The translations under genes were made by a program, and so were the position numbers. The notes under the pieces are model-generated. The model was not told where the DNA came from. It worked only from the letters and a program-made list of their open reading frames with translations, and did not search any database. This document shows, one piece after another, positions 1 through 7,326 of a stretch of DNA of 20,559 nt (its first letter is position 1; every line of letters begins with the position of its first letter). The DNA is from a virus. The DNA is taken from positions 1 to 20,559 of the IMG/VR virus record IMGVR_UViG_3300009151_008314; one strand, given 5' to 3'.

Positions 1-703
1 CATGTTTATCTGTCTGTTTGGATATACGATCTTGCTTTATTGATTCATAATTTTCAAACTGAGATTGATTAAATTCCAGATCTTTTGTGATATTTTCGAG
101 CTTACCATAAGCTACATCATAATCCTTCTTGAGGATGCTATAATCATCTCTAACTTTTAAGACCATTGCCGTAAACACTTCAAGTCCGAGTACACTCTCA
201 ATAAATTTTCTTCTATCCGTTTTAGGCAAAGCCATAAAAGGCAAAGCATTATTAACAGACATAATTACAGAGTTTTGAAACACTGTAGCTGGTGTCCTAA
301 TCAAGTCTTGAATAAGATTATTAGTCTTAGCCAAAGTAGAGCGGGTTACTTCTTCTCCGTTTTTAAATAATTGACACTTTGTTGGATTAAGCTTTCTTAC
401 TACTTTATAAGTATCGACAGTGTTATTTGAGTTAAGATCAAACGTCAAAGAGACTTCGCAACGCTTTTTGGTTACAGTGTTTGATATAAAATCTTTTCCT
501 ACTTCGCGTAAAGTATTTCCGTACAATGAGTAATACAAAGCATCACATATCGTAGATTTTCCTACTCCGTTCTTTGAGTCTTCTTTATCCAAGTTGGTTC
601 CAATGATTGCATTGACGCCTGGACGGATATTTACAACAACGGGATTGTCTCCAAATGATAGAAAATTTTTTGCCTCGATAGTTTTAAATGTAATAAATCG
701 CAT
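1..703 (-). CDS. 46: Recombination endonuclease large subunit, gp46/SbcC-like, N-terminal part (runs off the window)
   Basis: I translated this by hand from the ATG at 703; the frame stays open to the window edge, so about 234 N-terminal residues are present. The protein begins MRFITFKTIEAKNFLSFG, the usual start of SbcC/Rad50/gp46 ATPases. A Walker A with a short insertion follows (GTN...NGVGKST, about residues 35-51), then a Q-loop-like VFQNSVIM near residue 140 and the beginning of a charged region likely to be coiled coil. In T4, gp46 pairs with gp47 to resect DNA ends for recombination-dependent replication and host DNA breakdown. Here gp47 lies about 6.6 kb upstream on the same strand, separated by a glycosyltransferase cassette. 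A TTGATT/TATAGT promoter lies just upstream, so gp46 can be expressed without readthrough of the cassette. The family call is firm. Confidence 0.9.
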   Translation of the reverse strand, partial: MRFITFKTIEAKNFLSFGDNPVVVNIRPGVNAIIGTNLDKEDSKNGVGKSTICDALYYSLYGNTLREVGKDFISNTVTKKRCEVSLTFDLNSNNTVDTYKVVRKLNPTKCQLFKNGEEVTRSTLAKTNNLIQDLIRTPATVFQNSVIMSVNNALPFMALPKTDRRKFIESVLGLEVFTAMVLKVRDDYSILKKDYDVAYGKLENITKDLEFNQSQFENYESIKQDRISKQTDKH

Positions 704-711
704 TTAGTATA

Positions 712-739
712 ACTATACTTTACAAAAAAACAAAATCAA
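712..739 (-). promoter_or_regulatory. Sigma70-like promoter for gp46
   Basis: Reading the minus strand, TTGATT (734-739) and TATAGT (712-717) are separated by 16 nt. The -10 ends 8 nt before the gp46 ATG, so the transcript would have a leader of only about two bases. The -35 overlaps the stop of the upstream methyltransferase gene. The -35 is a moderate match and the -10 a good one. Confidence 0.45.
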
Positions 740-1311
740 GTAGTCTTTTGAGCTATAATGTTAAACTCTTCTTCATGCATAGAGTATCCTAAATTTTGTA
801 ATTTTTGCTTGCAACTATTTAATTTTGGACCTCCTCTTGACATTGTTCCGTCGGAATGAATAAATTCAAACATTAAAAAATTAATACTAAATTCTTCAAA
901 GTTTATACTATTCACAATATCAACATCAAGACCTTCCACATCAATATATAAACGGTCGATAATTTTTAACTTCAAATCCCTAAACAATTGATTTATATTT
1001 TTTGCTGGAACCTTTTCTGTTCTAAAATTATGGCAGCTGTGATTTTGTAAATGATAGTCAACAAGGGAGGATTGAGCGGCAATATCGTTTTCCGTGGGGA
1101 TAAATAATTCTACATACGGTTCATTTATAGTTGTAATAGCATAATGAAAAAAATGTGTATTAGGAATATCTTTGTATTGATTTTTGCAAACAGAAATACA
1201 TTTTTTGTTTGCATCTAAAAGATATATATTATCAATAATGGTTTTATTTTCGGTAACAAACTTAAAAACGTGATCGTTTCCGTCGTTACATCCTATTTGT
1301 AGTATATTCAT
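736..1311 (-). CDS. FkbM-family methyltransferase
   Basis: A 191-residue SAM-dependent methyltransferase of the FkbM type, a family that typically O-methylates sugars in polysaccharides and glycoconjugates. Visible signatures are the SAM-binding motif I LQIGCNDGND (residues 4-13), an acidic LLDAN near residue 32 for ribose binding, and RLYIDVEGLDVDIVNSI (about 120-136), which matches the FkbM 'IDVEGxExxVL' segment. It is the last gene of the glycosylation cassette. Its ATG overlaps the TGA of the preceding gene as ATGA (1308-1311), which suggests translational coupling. There is no Shine-Dalgarno sequence. It is only distantly similar to the second FkbM gene at 2098-2697, so this is not a recent tandem copy. 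The acceptor sugar is unknown. Confidence 0.8.
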   Translation of the reverse strand: MNILQIGCNDGNDHVFKFVTENKTIIDNIYLLDANKKCISVCKNQYKDIPNTHFFHYAITTINEPYVELFIPTENDIAAQSSLVDYHLQNHSCHNFRTEKVPAKNINQLFRDLKLKIIDRLYIDVEGLDVDIVNSINFEEFSINFLMFEFIHSDGTMSRGGPKLNSCKQKLQNLGYSMHEEEFNIIAQKTT

Positions 1312-2111
1312 AAATTATATTCTTGTTCTCTTGTGTCTCCCAATTCTTTTTCATTTATATTAGTATGTGTTAAATTTAAATTTAAAAATTGTGCAGTACT
1401 TCCAACATTCGAAGTGGATCTAATAAGGTGACCACAGTTAGATAGTATATAGCAATCAGTTAATACATCTAGTCCTTTTTTATATCCAGAAATTTGAGGA
1501 TAATTGTTGTGTATGGAAACAGAACCTTGAGATCGAAATGCGTCAGTAAAGCTAACTGGTTTATTGTGATATTTAGAGATGTGGTTTGTTATTGTTCGTA
1601 AATCTTCCGATTCATCGGAAGCAATAAACACGTTATCAAAAGTTGGTAATAATTGATCTATATATTTTATGTAAACAGACACATCCAATGGAAATGCTGA
1701 AGAAGGCTCTCCAAATACATGGCCAATAAGTTTGTCCGTTTTTCTAATATGAATTCCTAATGTTTTATCATTTACTTTTAGATTAGCTAAAGCTTTTATT
1801 ATTATACTTTTAGTATCCTCATTCAAAATTATAAAATTAGTCAAAATATAATTCATTGTCTGTCTAAAATTATGTCCATCGGATAATTTTAGATCAGTAT
1901 AGTCTCCCACTATGTCATTGCTTTCTTTCCGGCTGTAAGCATTGCAATAAAAGTATTCCCAGGCGTTTGGACCGTATATTGCGTCGTTGTATGGAGTGGA
2001 ATTCCAGTCGATATACCACTCTTGGTTTTTATTTAAAGCATGAGATATATGCCGAGCCGCATCTAAAACGTTTCCAAAAAATCCTTTACTCGTTCCTTTA
2101 ATAATTTTCAC
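1308..2111 (-). CDS. GT23-like (alpha-1,6-fucosyltransferase/NodZ-type) glycosyltransferase
   Basis: A 267-residue protein with the features of the GT23/O-fucosyltransferase fold. LGIHIRKTDK (about residues 118-127) resembles the GDP-sugar-binding HxRRxDK of FUT8 and NodZ. VFIASDESEDL (about 161-171) follows, and then a C-terminal block with D..ILSNCGHLIRSTSNVGSTAQFLN, which corresponds to the 'D..LS.ad.lvcT.SS' region of that fold. It probably transfers a deoxyhexose from a GDP-sugar to a glycan. The start is GTG (2109-2111), 14 nt inside the preceding FkbM gene; I see no better ATG. The stop overlaps the next ATG. The fold call is reasonably good, but donor and acceptor are inferred from family knowledge only. 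Confidence 0.65.
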   Translation of the reverse strand: MKIIKGTSKGFFGNVLDAARHISHALNKNQEWYIDWNSTPYNDAIYGPNAWEYFYCNAYSRKESNDIVGDYTDLKLSDGHNFRQTMNYILTNFIILNEDTKSIIIKALANLKVNDKTLGIHIRKTDKLIGHVFGEPSSAFPLDVSVYIKYIDQLLPTFDNVFIASDESEDLRTITNHISKYHNKPVSFTDAFRSQGSVSIHNNYPQISGYKKGLDVLTDCYILSNCGHLIRSTSNVGSTAQFLNLNLTHTNINEKELGDTREQEYNL

Positions 2112-2697
2112 AATATATTTGATATGGCCTAACTCCCCTAGGTCCTTTTGTGAAGTCTCTGGTTATTGTCTCTCTCGTAGAAAGTTCTTTGAACTCTAAC
2201 CCCAAATTATTTAACAAATCAAATATTTCTTCCCAATCTTTGTCTAAATGGCATTCAATCGCAATAAAAGAACATCTTTTAAAAGTTTCTGGTCCACCTT
2301 TTATGGCTTTTATTTCGGCACCCTCAATATCAATCTTTAAACAATCTATAGGCAAATCTTTAAAATATGTATCCAATCTTACAGACGTTGTAGTTCCAAC
2401 GAGGTCACATTTTGTTTCTGTTGCATCGTAACCAATAATATTTCCCATATAAGTGTTTTCGTGTTGATACATATATTCAGTACCATCTATATCAGAAATA
2501 GCTTTATATTCATATACACAACCTTCTACCGGAGTTCCAATATGATTGATATCGAATGAGTATATTTTTCCGTTTGGTTTAGATAAATTTGAGAAAAAAT
2601 TTGTATACATTCCTTCACAAGCTCCGACATCACAATAATTCCAATTTGGTCTGTGTATTTCGGTTATAAGAGTTGTTAATAAATTATCCCAATCCAT
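2098..2697 (-). CDS. FkbM-family methyltransferase
   Basis: A 199-residue methyltransferase. NYCDVGACEGMYTNFFSNL (residues 20-38) is a clear SAM-binding motif I, KIYSFDIN (about 44-51) ends in the acidic ribose contact, and DCLKIDIEGAEIKAIKG (about 118-134) is the most typical FkbM signature in the window. The family usually methylates hydroxyl groups on sugars. It sits between an exostosin and the GT23-like gene in the cassette and overlaps the latter by 14 nt. The start is the ATG at 2697, only 6 nt after the stop of the upstream gene. It ends NY with no extra domain and has the family's usual short length. Confidence 0.85.
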   Translation of the reverse strand: MDWDNLLTTLITEIHRPNWNYCDVGACEGMYTNFFSNLSKPNGKIYSFDINHIGTPVEGCVYEYKAISDIDGTEYMYQHENTYMGNIIGYDATETKCDLVGTTTSVRLDTYFKDLPIDCLKIDIEGAEIKAIKGGPETFKRCSFIAIECHLDKDWEEIFDLLNNLGLEFKELSTRETITRDFTKGPRGVRPYQIYCENY

Positions 2698-2703
2698 AAT
2701 ATG

Positions 2704-3552
2704 TTATTTAGTAGTATTTTTTAGGTGTTCAAGGATAAGTCTAGGAAGGTTATCCATTGCAAAGTACTTTTCGTAAGCAATTTTACCGTTGTGTCTCATT
2801 ATACTCAATTGCTCGTCAGAAATAGATAATAACTGTTCTTTCAAAGAAGAAATATCATTAATATGAATCCCTATTGAGAATTCATTCCAATTTAATACAT
2901 TTGAATATGGAAGCCACTTCGTGTCGTCGTGTACATATATGGGAACACTTCCGAGTTGTAATGCCTCATAAAATCTAAATGATTGTGCTCCATAACCTCT
3001 TGGACAAAGAGTAAATTTTGATCTAGAAGTAACATTTAAGAATGTGTCTTGTTTAACGTTATTTAAACTCCAAGACCACTCTCCATTTTGTATATAAAAT
3101 AACGGATCATCTTTAAATGAAAGAGTCATTATTTTTCTCACGTTGTGTGTATCCGATCCTATGAATGAACAGAAAATATCTCTACGGCTAAAATTTAATT
3201 TGTGAATGTTAATAGGAGAGCACACTAAAGGTATAGGAATGCCTCCGGAGTTTCCTCCTGCAGAAAACACTATAGTTCCTTCAGGTAATATTTCTTTAAC
3301 TCCATCGTCGTGCTGAGCAACACAAAAATACTTTAAATGTTTAGGTAAAGATTTTATATAGGAATCGATATCCAATTGATACAAATAAGCAGTTGTCCAA
3401 AAAATAGGAAGTAAAGTATATCCAGTACTATCAAATATTTGTTTGTTTTTAGTGTAGTAATCAAAAAAATATTCCTCCATATACATTCCTTGATGATACG
3501 GAGGATAAGGAGCTCCTTGCCAAGGAACTCTTACATTTTTAAAATCTAACAT
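2704..3552 (-). CDS. Exostosin-like glycosyltransferase (GT47 type)
   Basis: A 282-residue protein. Near residues 180-250 it carries FTLCPRGYGAQSFRFYEALQLGSVPIYVHDD, then LNWNEFSIGIHINDI and a helix SLKEQLLSIS. These match the C-terminal nucleotide-sugar-binding half of exostosin proteins ('CPRG.g..s.Rf.eal..G.iPVi..d', 'W..f.i.i.e.di'). The family adds uronic acid, galactose or other sugars; the specificity cannot be read here. I use the ATG at 3552, which overlaps the TGA of the upstream gene as TGATG; a TTG one codon earlier is also in frame. A second exostosin gene (4199-5107) lies two genes upstream and shares the same signature, so the cassette holds a diverged pair. Confidence 0.8.
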   Translation of the reverse strand: MLDFKNVRVPWQGAPYPPYHQGMYMEEYFFDYYTKNKQIFDSTGYTLLPIFWTTAYLYQLDIDSYIKSLPKHLKYFCVAQHDDGVKEILPEGTIVFSAGGNSGGIPIPLVCSPINIHKLNFSRRDIFCSFIGSDTHNVRKIMTLSFKDDPLFYIQNGEWSWSLNNVKQDTFLNVTSRSKFTLCPRGYGAQSFRFYEALQLGSVPIYVHDDTKWLPYSNVLNWNEFSIGIHINDISSLKEQLLSISDEQLSIMRHNGKIAYEKYFAMDNLPRLILEHLKNTTK

Positions 3553-4202
3553 CAAATAAAATTTTGTTGTTCGTAATTTTTACGAGTGGCTTTTAATAAA
3601 TTTATTTTATTGTTTACTCCCATTACCCAATTAGCATGATGCATTACAATATTCCTTGGGACTAAAAAATACTCTTGATTATGCCAATGATCATAATACA
3701 TTCCATATGTAAAGAATTCTTTTGGTAGAAAGGCATGTTTAATTTCAGGAAATTCTCTGAGAGCGGCTTGTACTGAAGTTTGATCGTCTCTATGTAAGTG
3801 GTTAGTCTCTAATGCTAGTTGAAGCAATTTTTTAGTATTTTCATTTTTCTTACAATAGAAAAACCCTGTACACTGAGCTCCATAATAATCATTTTGAAAA
3901 ACAATGTCATGATTACACAAAGCTTTTTTTCCTAATTCACATATTGGTTTAAAGAACTGTACATCAACATCACTAAACACAAAATAATCACTTGTATCCG
4001 TAATGTCGTCAAATATTCCTAGGATCTTTTCAAGTTTTTGAGCTGTTGCAGCATTCCATCCTTTGCTTGCAAATTCCCCTGTTGGACACTGCTGATCTAG
4101 CTCGAAATAAACAGGATCAACAGTGGATTCTACATCCTTGATAGTATTAAACCAAGGAAGGAATATTTTATGTGTTTCTGAATATGCTGTGTAAATCCTC
4201 AT
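3552..4202 (-). CDS. Nucleotide-diphospho-sugar transferase-like protein (GT-A fold)
   Basis: A 216-residue protein whose middle contains DYFVFSDVDVQFFKPI (about residues 70-85). The SDVDVQFF segment is a DxD motif of the type that holds the metal and sugar nucleotide in GT-A enzymes. Later come CTGFFYCKKNENTKKLL, HRDDQTSVQAAL and the C-terminal RNIVMHHANWV. This order (DxD, 'gfm..k......l', 'DQ..' and a late His) resembles the Nucleotid_trans/GT77 group. No signal peptide or membrane segment is visible, so it should act in the cytoplasm. It overlaps the upstream exostosin gene by 4 nt (ATGA) and the downstream one by 1 nt. The GG/AG before its ATG (GGAG) is one of the few possible ribosome binding sites in the cassette, but it is also coding sequence of the upstream gene. 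Confidence 0.65.
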   Translation of the reverse strand: MRIYTAYSETHKIFLPWFNTIKDVESTVDPVYFELDQQCPTGEFASKGWNAATAQKLEKILGIFDDITDTSDYFVFSDVDVQFFKPICELGKKALCNHDIVFQNDYYGAQCTGFFYCKKNENTKKLLQLALETNHLHRDDQTSVQAALREFPEIKHAFLPKEFFTYGMYYDHWHNQEYFLVPRNIVMHHANWVMGVNNKINLLKATRKNYEQQNFI

Positions 4203-5107
4203 AAATCTCCAATAAATGTATTAAAGTATCCCTCAGATGAAAAATAAGTCATCCACAAATTTCTGTTATGTTTAGGAGATATTTTACATTGAGATATTAA
4301 TTCCGGAATATTATGTATGTCTTGTTTGTTTATACAAATAATATGTTCGTCCCAATTAATTTGTTTATGAAACGGTAGAATACATTCTGTGTTGATTAAT
4401 ATTGGTATTCTACCAAATGAAAGTGCTTCATAAAACCTATAAGAAAAATTACCATTGCCTCTCATACAAAGAGTAAAAGAACCAGACAATAAATTTTCGT
4501 AGAAAGAGATTCTAGCTATTTGCTTTGATTGAAGCTCTGGAGCCCAAAATCCTGAACGATATATAAAATTGGTATTATCGTATACCGATTCTACTTTTTG
4601 TATTATAGGAAGTCTTCCGTTTCCTACGTGACCACAAAATGTAATAATTTTGTTGGATGGCAATTCCGTAAGATTTTTATATGATGGAAAATGGTCGGGA
4701 ACAATAACTGGGAATACTCTTTCGTTTATGTGTTTAGTAAATTGATTTAACGAAGTTCTATATAGATATAAGTTATTTGGTAGAATAAACGATTCACCAC
4801 TATCGTCGTTATAAAACCCTATTACTTTTTTGTTGTTTAAATTGGCTATATTGCAATATTCTTGAATTCTGGAATCGTTTTTATCATATTTAAATGGAAT
4901 GATGGCTATGTCACATTCTTCTATGGTTTGTACATATATACTTCTAATATCAGTCAGTCTTAGTTTAGTAAATAGACCTTCATTCCAAGTATTAGCGTGA
5001 TTTAATACAATTTTATATTGTTCTTCGGATAATAGAGGAACTGCTGGAAATATTTCTGTAAAACATTTTAAATCCTGGTCGTTGATTGGAAACAAAAATA
5101 ATTTCAT
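4199..5107 (-). CDS. Exostosin-like glycosyltransferase (GT47 type), second copy
   Basis: A 302-residue protein. Its C-terminal half carries FTLCMRGNGNFSYRFYEALSFGRIPILINTE (about residues 212-242) followed by INWDEHIICINKQDI, the same arrangement as in the exostosin at 2704-3552. The N-terminal half (MKLFLFPINDQDLKCFTEIFPAVPLL) is not similar between the two by eye. Presumably one enzyme adds each of two sugars to the same glycan, but that is an inference. The upstream gene's stop and this ATG share TAAATG, and the downstream gene overlaps by 4 nt. No signal peptide is seen. The family call is good, the substrate unknown. Confidence 0.78.
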   Translation of the reverse strand: MKLFLFPINDQDLKCFTEIFPAVPLLSEEQYKIVLNHANTWNEGLFTKLRLTDIRSIYVQTIEECDIAIIPFKYDKNDSRIQEYCNIANLNNKKVIGFYNDDSGESFILPNNLYLYRTSLNQFTKHINERVFPVIVPDHFPSYKNLTELPSNKIITFCGHVGNGRLPIIQKVESVYDNTNFIYRSGFWAPELQSKQIARISFYENLLSGSFTLCMRGNGNFSYRFYEALSFGRIPILINTECILPFHKQINWDEHIICINKQDIHNIPELISQCKISPKHNRNLWMTYFSSEGYFNTFIGDL

Positions 5108-5913
5108 TTAAAAAACATTTGTTGTAACTCTAATTCGTTAGAGTGGGGTGTTAAGAAATTTGGCCCTGGACGTTTTACTAATACATTAAAAAAGTATCTA
5201 TGCCATTTTGCAAAGTCGTCAGCATAATTTTTGCTAAACATATCTTCGTTATAATAATACTCTTTAATTTTTGCTGAAGATTTATCTTCATGTATTATAT
5301 GAAATAACGTAGGAAATTTATTTTGCATCATTGTATCTGCATTGCTTAATAATATTGTTGCATAATGAGTGTCCCAGTAAACTACTGCGTAAACATATTC
5401 AGGAAATAGCAACCTGTTAGCTTTCCACCAATCAGTCTTAATAGTAAATGTATCAAATCCTGATACCTGATAGTGACTATTTTTTACTGGAGCCGTTTCG
5501 TCATTAAGTTTTAGTTCGAAATTGAGGTCTTTAATATCTCCCTCAATTGCTAATCTGGAGCCAATATAGGCTTCGTGAGTTTCATTAAAAATTTCATTAA
5601 AAAACTTATAAGACACAATAATATCAGAATTAATAAAACAAAAATAATCATAACCAAGAGCTGCTAACTCATCAAACATGTCTCTAACGATCGGAAGATG
5701 TTTGTCTCCTCCAAAAGCTTCTTTGCTTGTACGCTTTAAACATCTAAGAGTAGTAAATCCCTCCTTTTCTGTTAGGTCCTTTCCATCTTCAAATTGAAGA
5801 TTAAACAAATCTATTTGATTTCCAAACTTTGCCTTACATTTGAGTAAACTATCTGATCCAAGTGTTTGTCTAAAGCACTCTCCAAATAAATTTGTTCCTA
5901 CTGCTATTTTCAT
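5104..5913 (-). CDS. Putative GT-A-type glycosyltransferase
   Basis: About 269 residues from the ATG at 5913, which overlaps the TGA of the upstream methyltransferase as ATGA; an in-frame TTG two codons earlier is less likely. The N-terminus KIAVGTNLFGECF followed by FDELAALGYDYFCFINSDIIVSYKFFNEI (about residues 84-112) looks like a GT-A domain, with NSDI in the DxD position. YWDTHYATILL and a late HIIHEDKSSAKIKEYYYN fit the acceptor side. It does not match a named family that I recognise. The assignment rests on this motif order and on being in the middle of a glycosyltransferase operon. Confidence 0.5.
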   Translation of the reverse strand: MKIAVGTNLFGECFRQTLGSDSLLKCKAKFGNQIDLFNLQFEDGKDLTEKEGFTTLRCLKRTSKEAFGGDKHLPIVRDMFDELAALGYDYFCFINSDIIVSYKFFNEIFNETHEAYIGSRLAIEGDIKDLNFELKLNDETAPVKNSHYQVSGFDTFTIKTDWWKANRLLFPEYVYAVVYWDTHYATILLSNADTMMQNKFPTLFHIIHEDKSSAKIKEYYYNEDMFSKNYADDFAKWHRYFFNVLVKRPGPNFLTPHSNELELQQMFFK

Positions 5914-6497
5914 AACCAAATAACTCCTATTCCTTTTTCGTTATTAGCTTCGTGTAAAAACTCTTTGTATTTATAATTTTGTTTAAGTTCTTGCCACAGG
6001 TTATAAACCCCTCCTTCTTCGTTTTTACCGATATCATGGAATGCAACCATTCCCCCTTTTCTTACTAGAGGACTATATAGCTCAAAATCCATTTTAACTC
6101 CTTGGTACGTATGATCACCGTCAATAAACAAAAAGTCAATTCGTTCACCATTAAATATATCTTTTGTCTTTTGGAGAGTTTCGGGACGTTGAGAAGCATT
6201 AGGAATCAAATAAAGTTTGCACTTCTTTGCTTTGGCCCACTTTGGCCATTCTTCTTTGTAATTCTTCTCTTGTTTCTCCACGCGCCAATCATTAGGTCCT
6301 ACAAAGTTTCTTACAGGAAGATCTATGGCTACTACTGTAGATTGATCCTGTCCGTAATGAATAAAATGTTGAAGAGTCCATCCGTACAAAGAACCAATCT
6401 CTATTACTTTGGAAGGATTAAGTGTTTTATAATCTTTAAGAAGTTCTTCAAACTCTTGAAGGTTCTGACTGTTGAGTTCGTTATCTGCTATGATCAT
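5910..6497 (-). CDS. Class I SAM-dependent methyltransferase (CmcI/Methyltransf_24-like)
   Basis: A 195-residue methyltransferase. KVIEIGSLYGWTLQHFI (residues 30-46) is motif I, VVAIDLP (about 56-62) the acidic strand, and DFLFIDGDHTYQGVKMDFELYSPLVRKGGMVAFHDIG (about 120-156) is the characteristic central block of Methyltransf_24/cephalosporin-hydroxylase-like enzymes, including the IDGDHTY and AFHDIG pieces that often bind a metal. Such enzymes commonly methylate sugar hydroxyls in polysaccharide or rhamnosyl clusters. The gene overlaps the upstream GT2 gene by 17 nt and the downstream GT by 4 nt. It ends GIGVIWL, the usual terminal strand of the fold. Confidence 0.8.
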   Translation of the reverse strand: MIIADNELNSQNLQEFEELLKDYKTLNPSKVIEIGSLYGWTLQHFIHYGQDQSTVVAIDLPVRNFVGPNDWRVEKQEKNYKEEWPKWAKAKKCKLYLIPNASQRPETLQKTKDIFNGERIDFLFIDGDHTYQGVKMDFELYSPLVRKGGMVAFHDIGKNEEGGVYNLWQELKQNYKYKEFLHEANNEKGIGVIWL

Positions 6498-7326
6498 TTT
6501 TAAGTTGTTTAAGGTTTTCTATTACTTGTTCTTTACTAACAAAAGGAGGTTGGTTTGGATAGTGTCCATGCTTTTTTAAATAAATCTCTCTTCCAGCTGT
6601 AACTTTTTTCATCCATTCTGATTTATCTTTAGCAATTGCTGAGTTTTCTATAGCATTAGGAGCTTCAGTTAAAAGTTCATGACTATTGGCTAAATCCGCA
6701 AACCACCAAAAAGGTGTATGATACCCTGCTTTATATATATTATATGTGTGATCTACGTGTTCCCAACATTGATCATATTCTTCATCAATATAACCCACTT
6801 TATCTATAACTTCTCTAGTAAAAAAAGAAAACATTGCCACAGTATGTTCATACAAAGCTATTTTACAAGTTTTATAATCCACAATTAGTTTTGGGTTAGG
6901 TTCAGTACTCTGATCTAATAAATGTCTATTATGTAAATCGAAGTGTTGTATTACTTGCTTTCTATTGAAAGGAGATCCTGGACCATAGTTAAAATGCTGA
7001 ATACCTGACGCTTTACTTGCTTCTATATACTGTTTAAACACTGATTGATCCAGAATCAACATATCGTCTTCGATAACAAAGATATAATCACACCCTTCAT
7101 CATATAGATTTTTTAAAGCTATGTTTTTAGCTTTTCCTACTCCAATTCTACCAGATGTGTGATATATAAAATCTGCTTTAGAATAAGAGTATAAAGAATG
7201 CGTCTGTCCATCATCTACAATAATAAGCCTATCAATACCTGCTTCCGCTTTGTTAATAGAATCCAACAATCCGTTGAGGTAATCAACTCTTTCACAAGTA
7301 ATGATAGCTACACCAATTTTATTCAT
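6481..7326 (-). CDS. Family 2-like glycosyltransferase
   Basis: A 281-residue GT-A enzyme. It opens KIGVAIITCERVDYLNGLLDSI (residues 3-24), the nucleotide-binding start of GT2 proteins, followed by RLIIVDDGQTH (33-43) with the first Asp pair, GVGKAKNIALKNL (62-74) and DYIFVIEDDMLILD (80-93), where EDDM is the DxD metal site. A later YDQCWEHVDHTYNIYKAG (about 184-201) carries the acidic/His residues expected near the acceptor site. It is the first gene of the cassette, overlapping the end of gp47 by 8 nt, so the cassette is probably cotranscribed with the replication genes. Donor and acceptor are unknown. Confidence 0.8.
   Translation of the reverse strand: MNKIGVAIITCERVDYLNGLLDSINKAEAGIDRLIIVDDGQTHSLYSYSKADFIYHTSGRIGVGKAKNIALKNLYDEGCDYIFVIEDDMLILDQSVFKQYIEASKASGIQHFNYGPGSPFNRKQVIQHFDLHNRHLLDQSTEPNPKLIVDYKTCKIALYEHTVAMFSFFTREVIDKVGYIDEEYDQCWEHVDHTYNIYKAGYHTPFWWFADLANSHELLTEAPNAIENSAIAKDKSEWMKKVTAGREIYLKKHGHYPNQPPFVSKEQVIENLKQLKNDHSR

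Noticed and set aside
2150-2431. 93-codon plus-strand frame inside the FkbM gene
   Set aside because: Lies wholly opposite a convincing methyltransferase; typical shadow frame. The same holds for the plus-strand frames at 6102, 8361, 14748, 15186, 17313, 17639 and 17671 and the minus-strand frames at 12063, 12428, 13848, 14372 and 18217.
2698-2711. CTAAATA before the FkbM gene as another late promoter
   Set aside because: The distance to the ATG is 7 nt instead of 5, and the bases are the Lys codon and stop of the upstream gene, so chance is enough.
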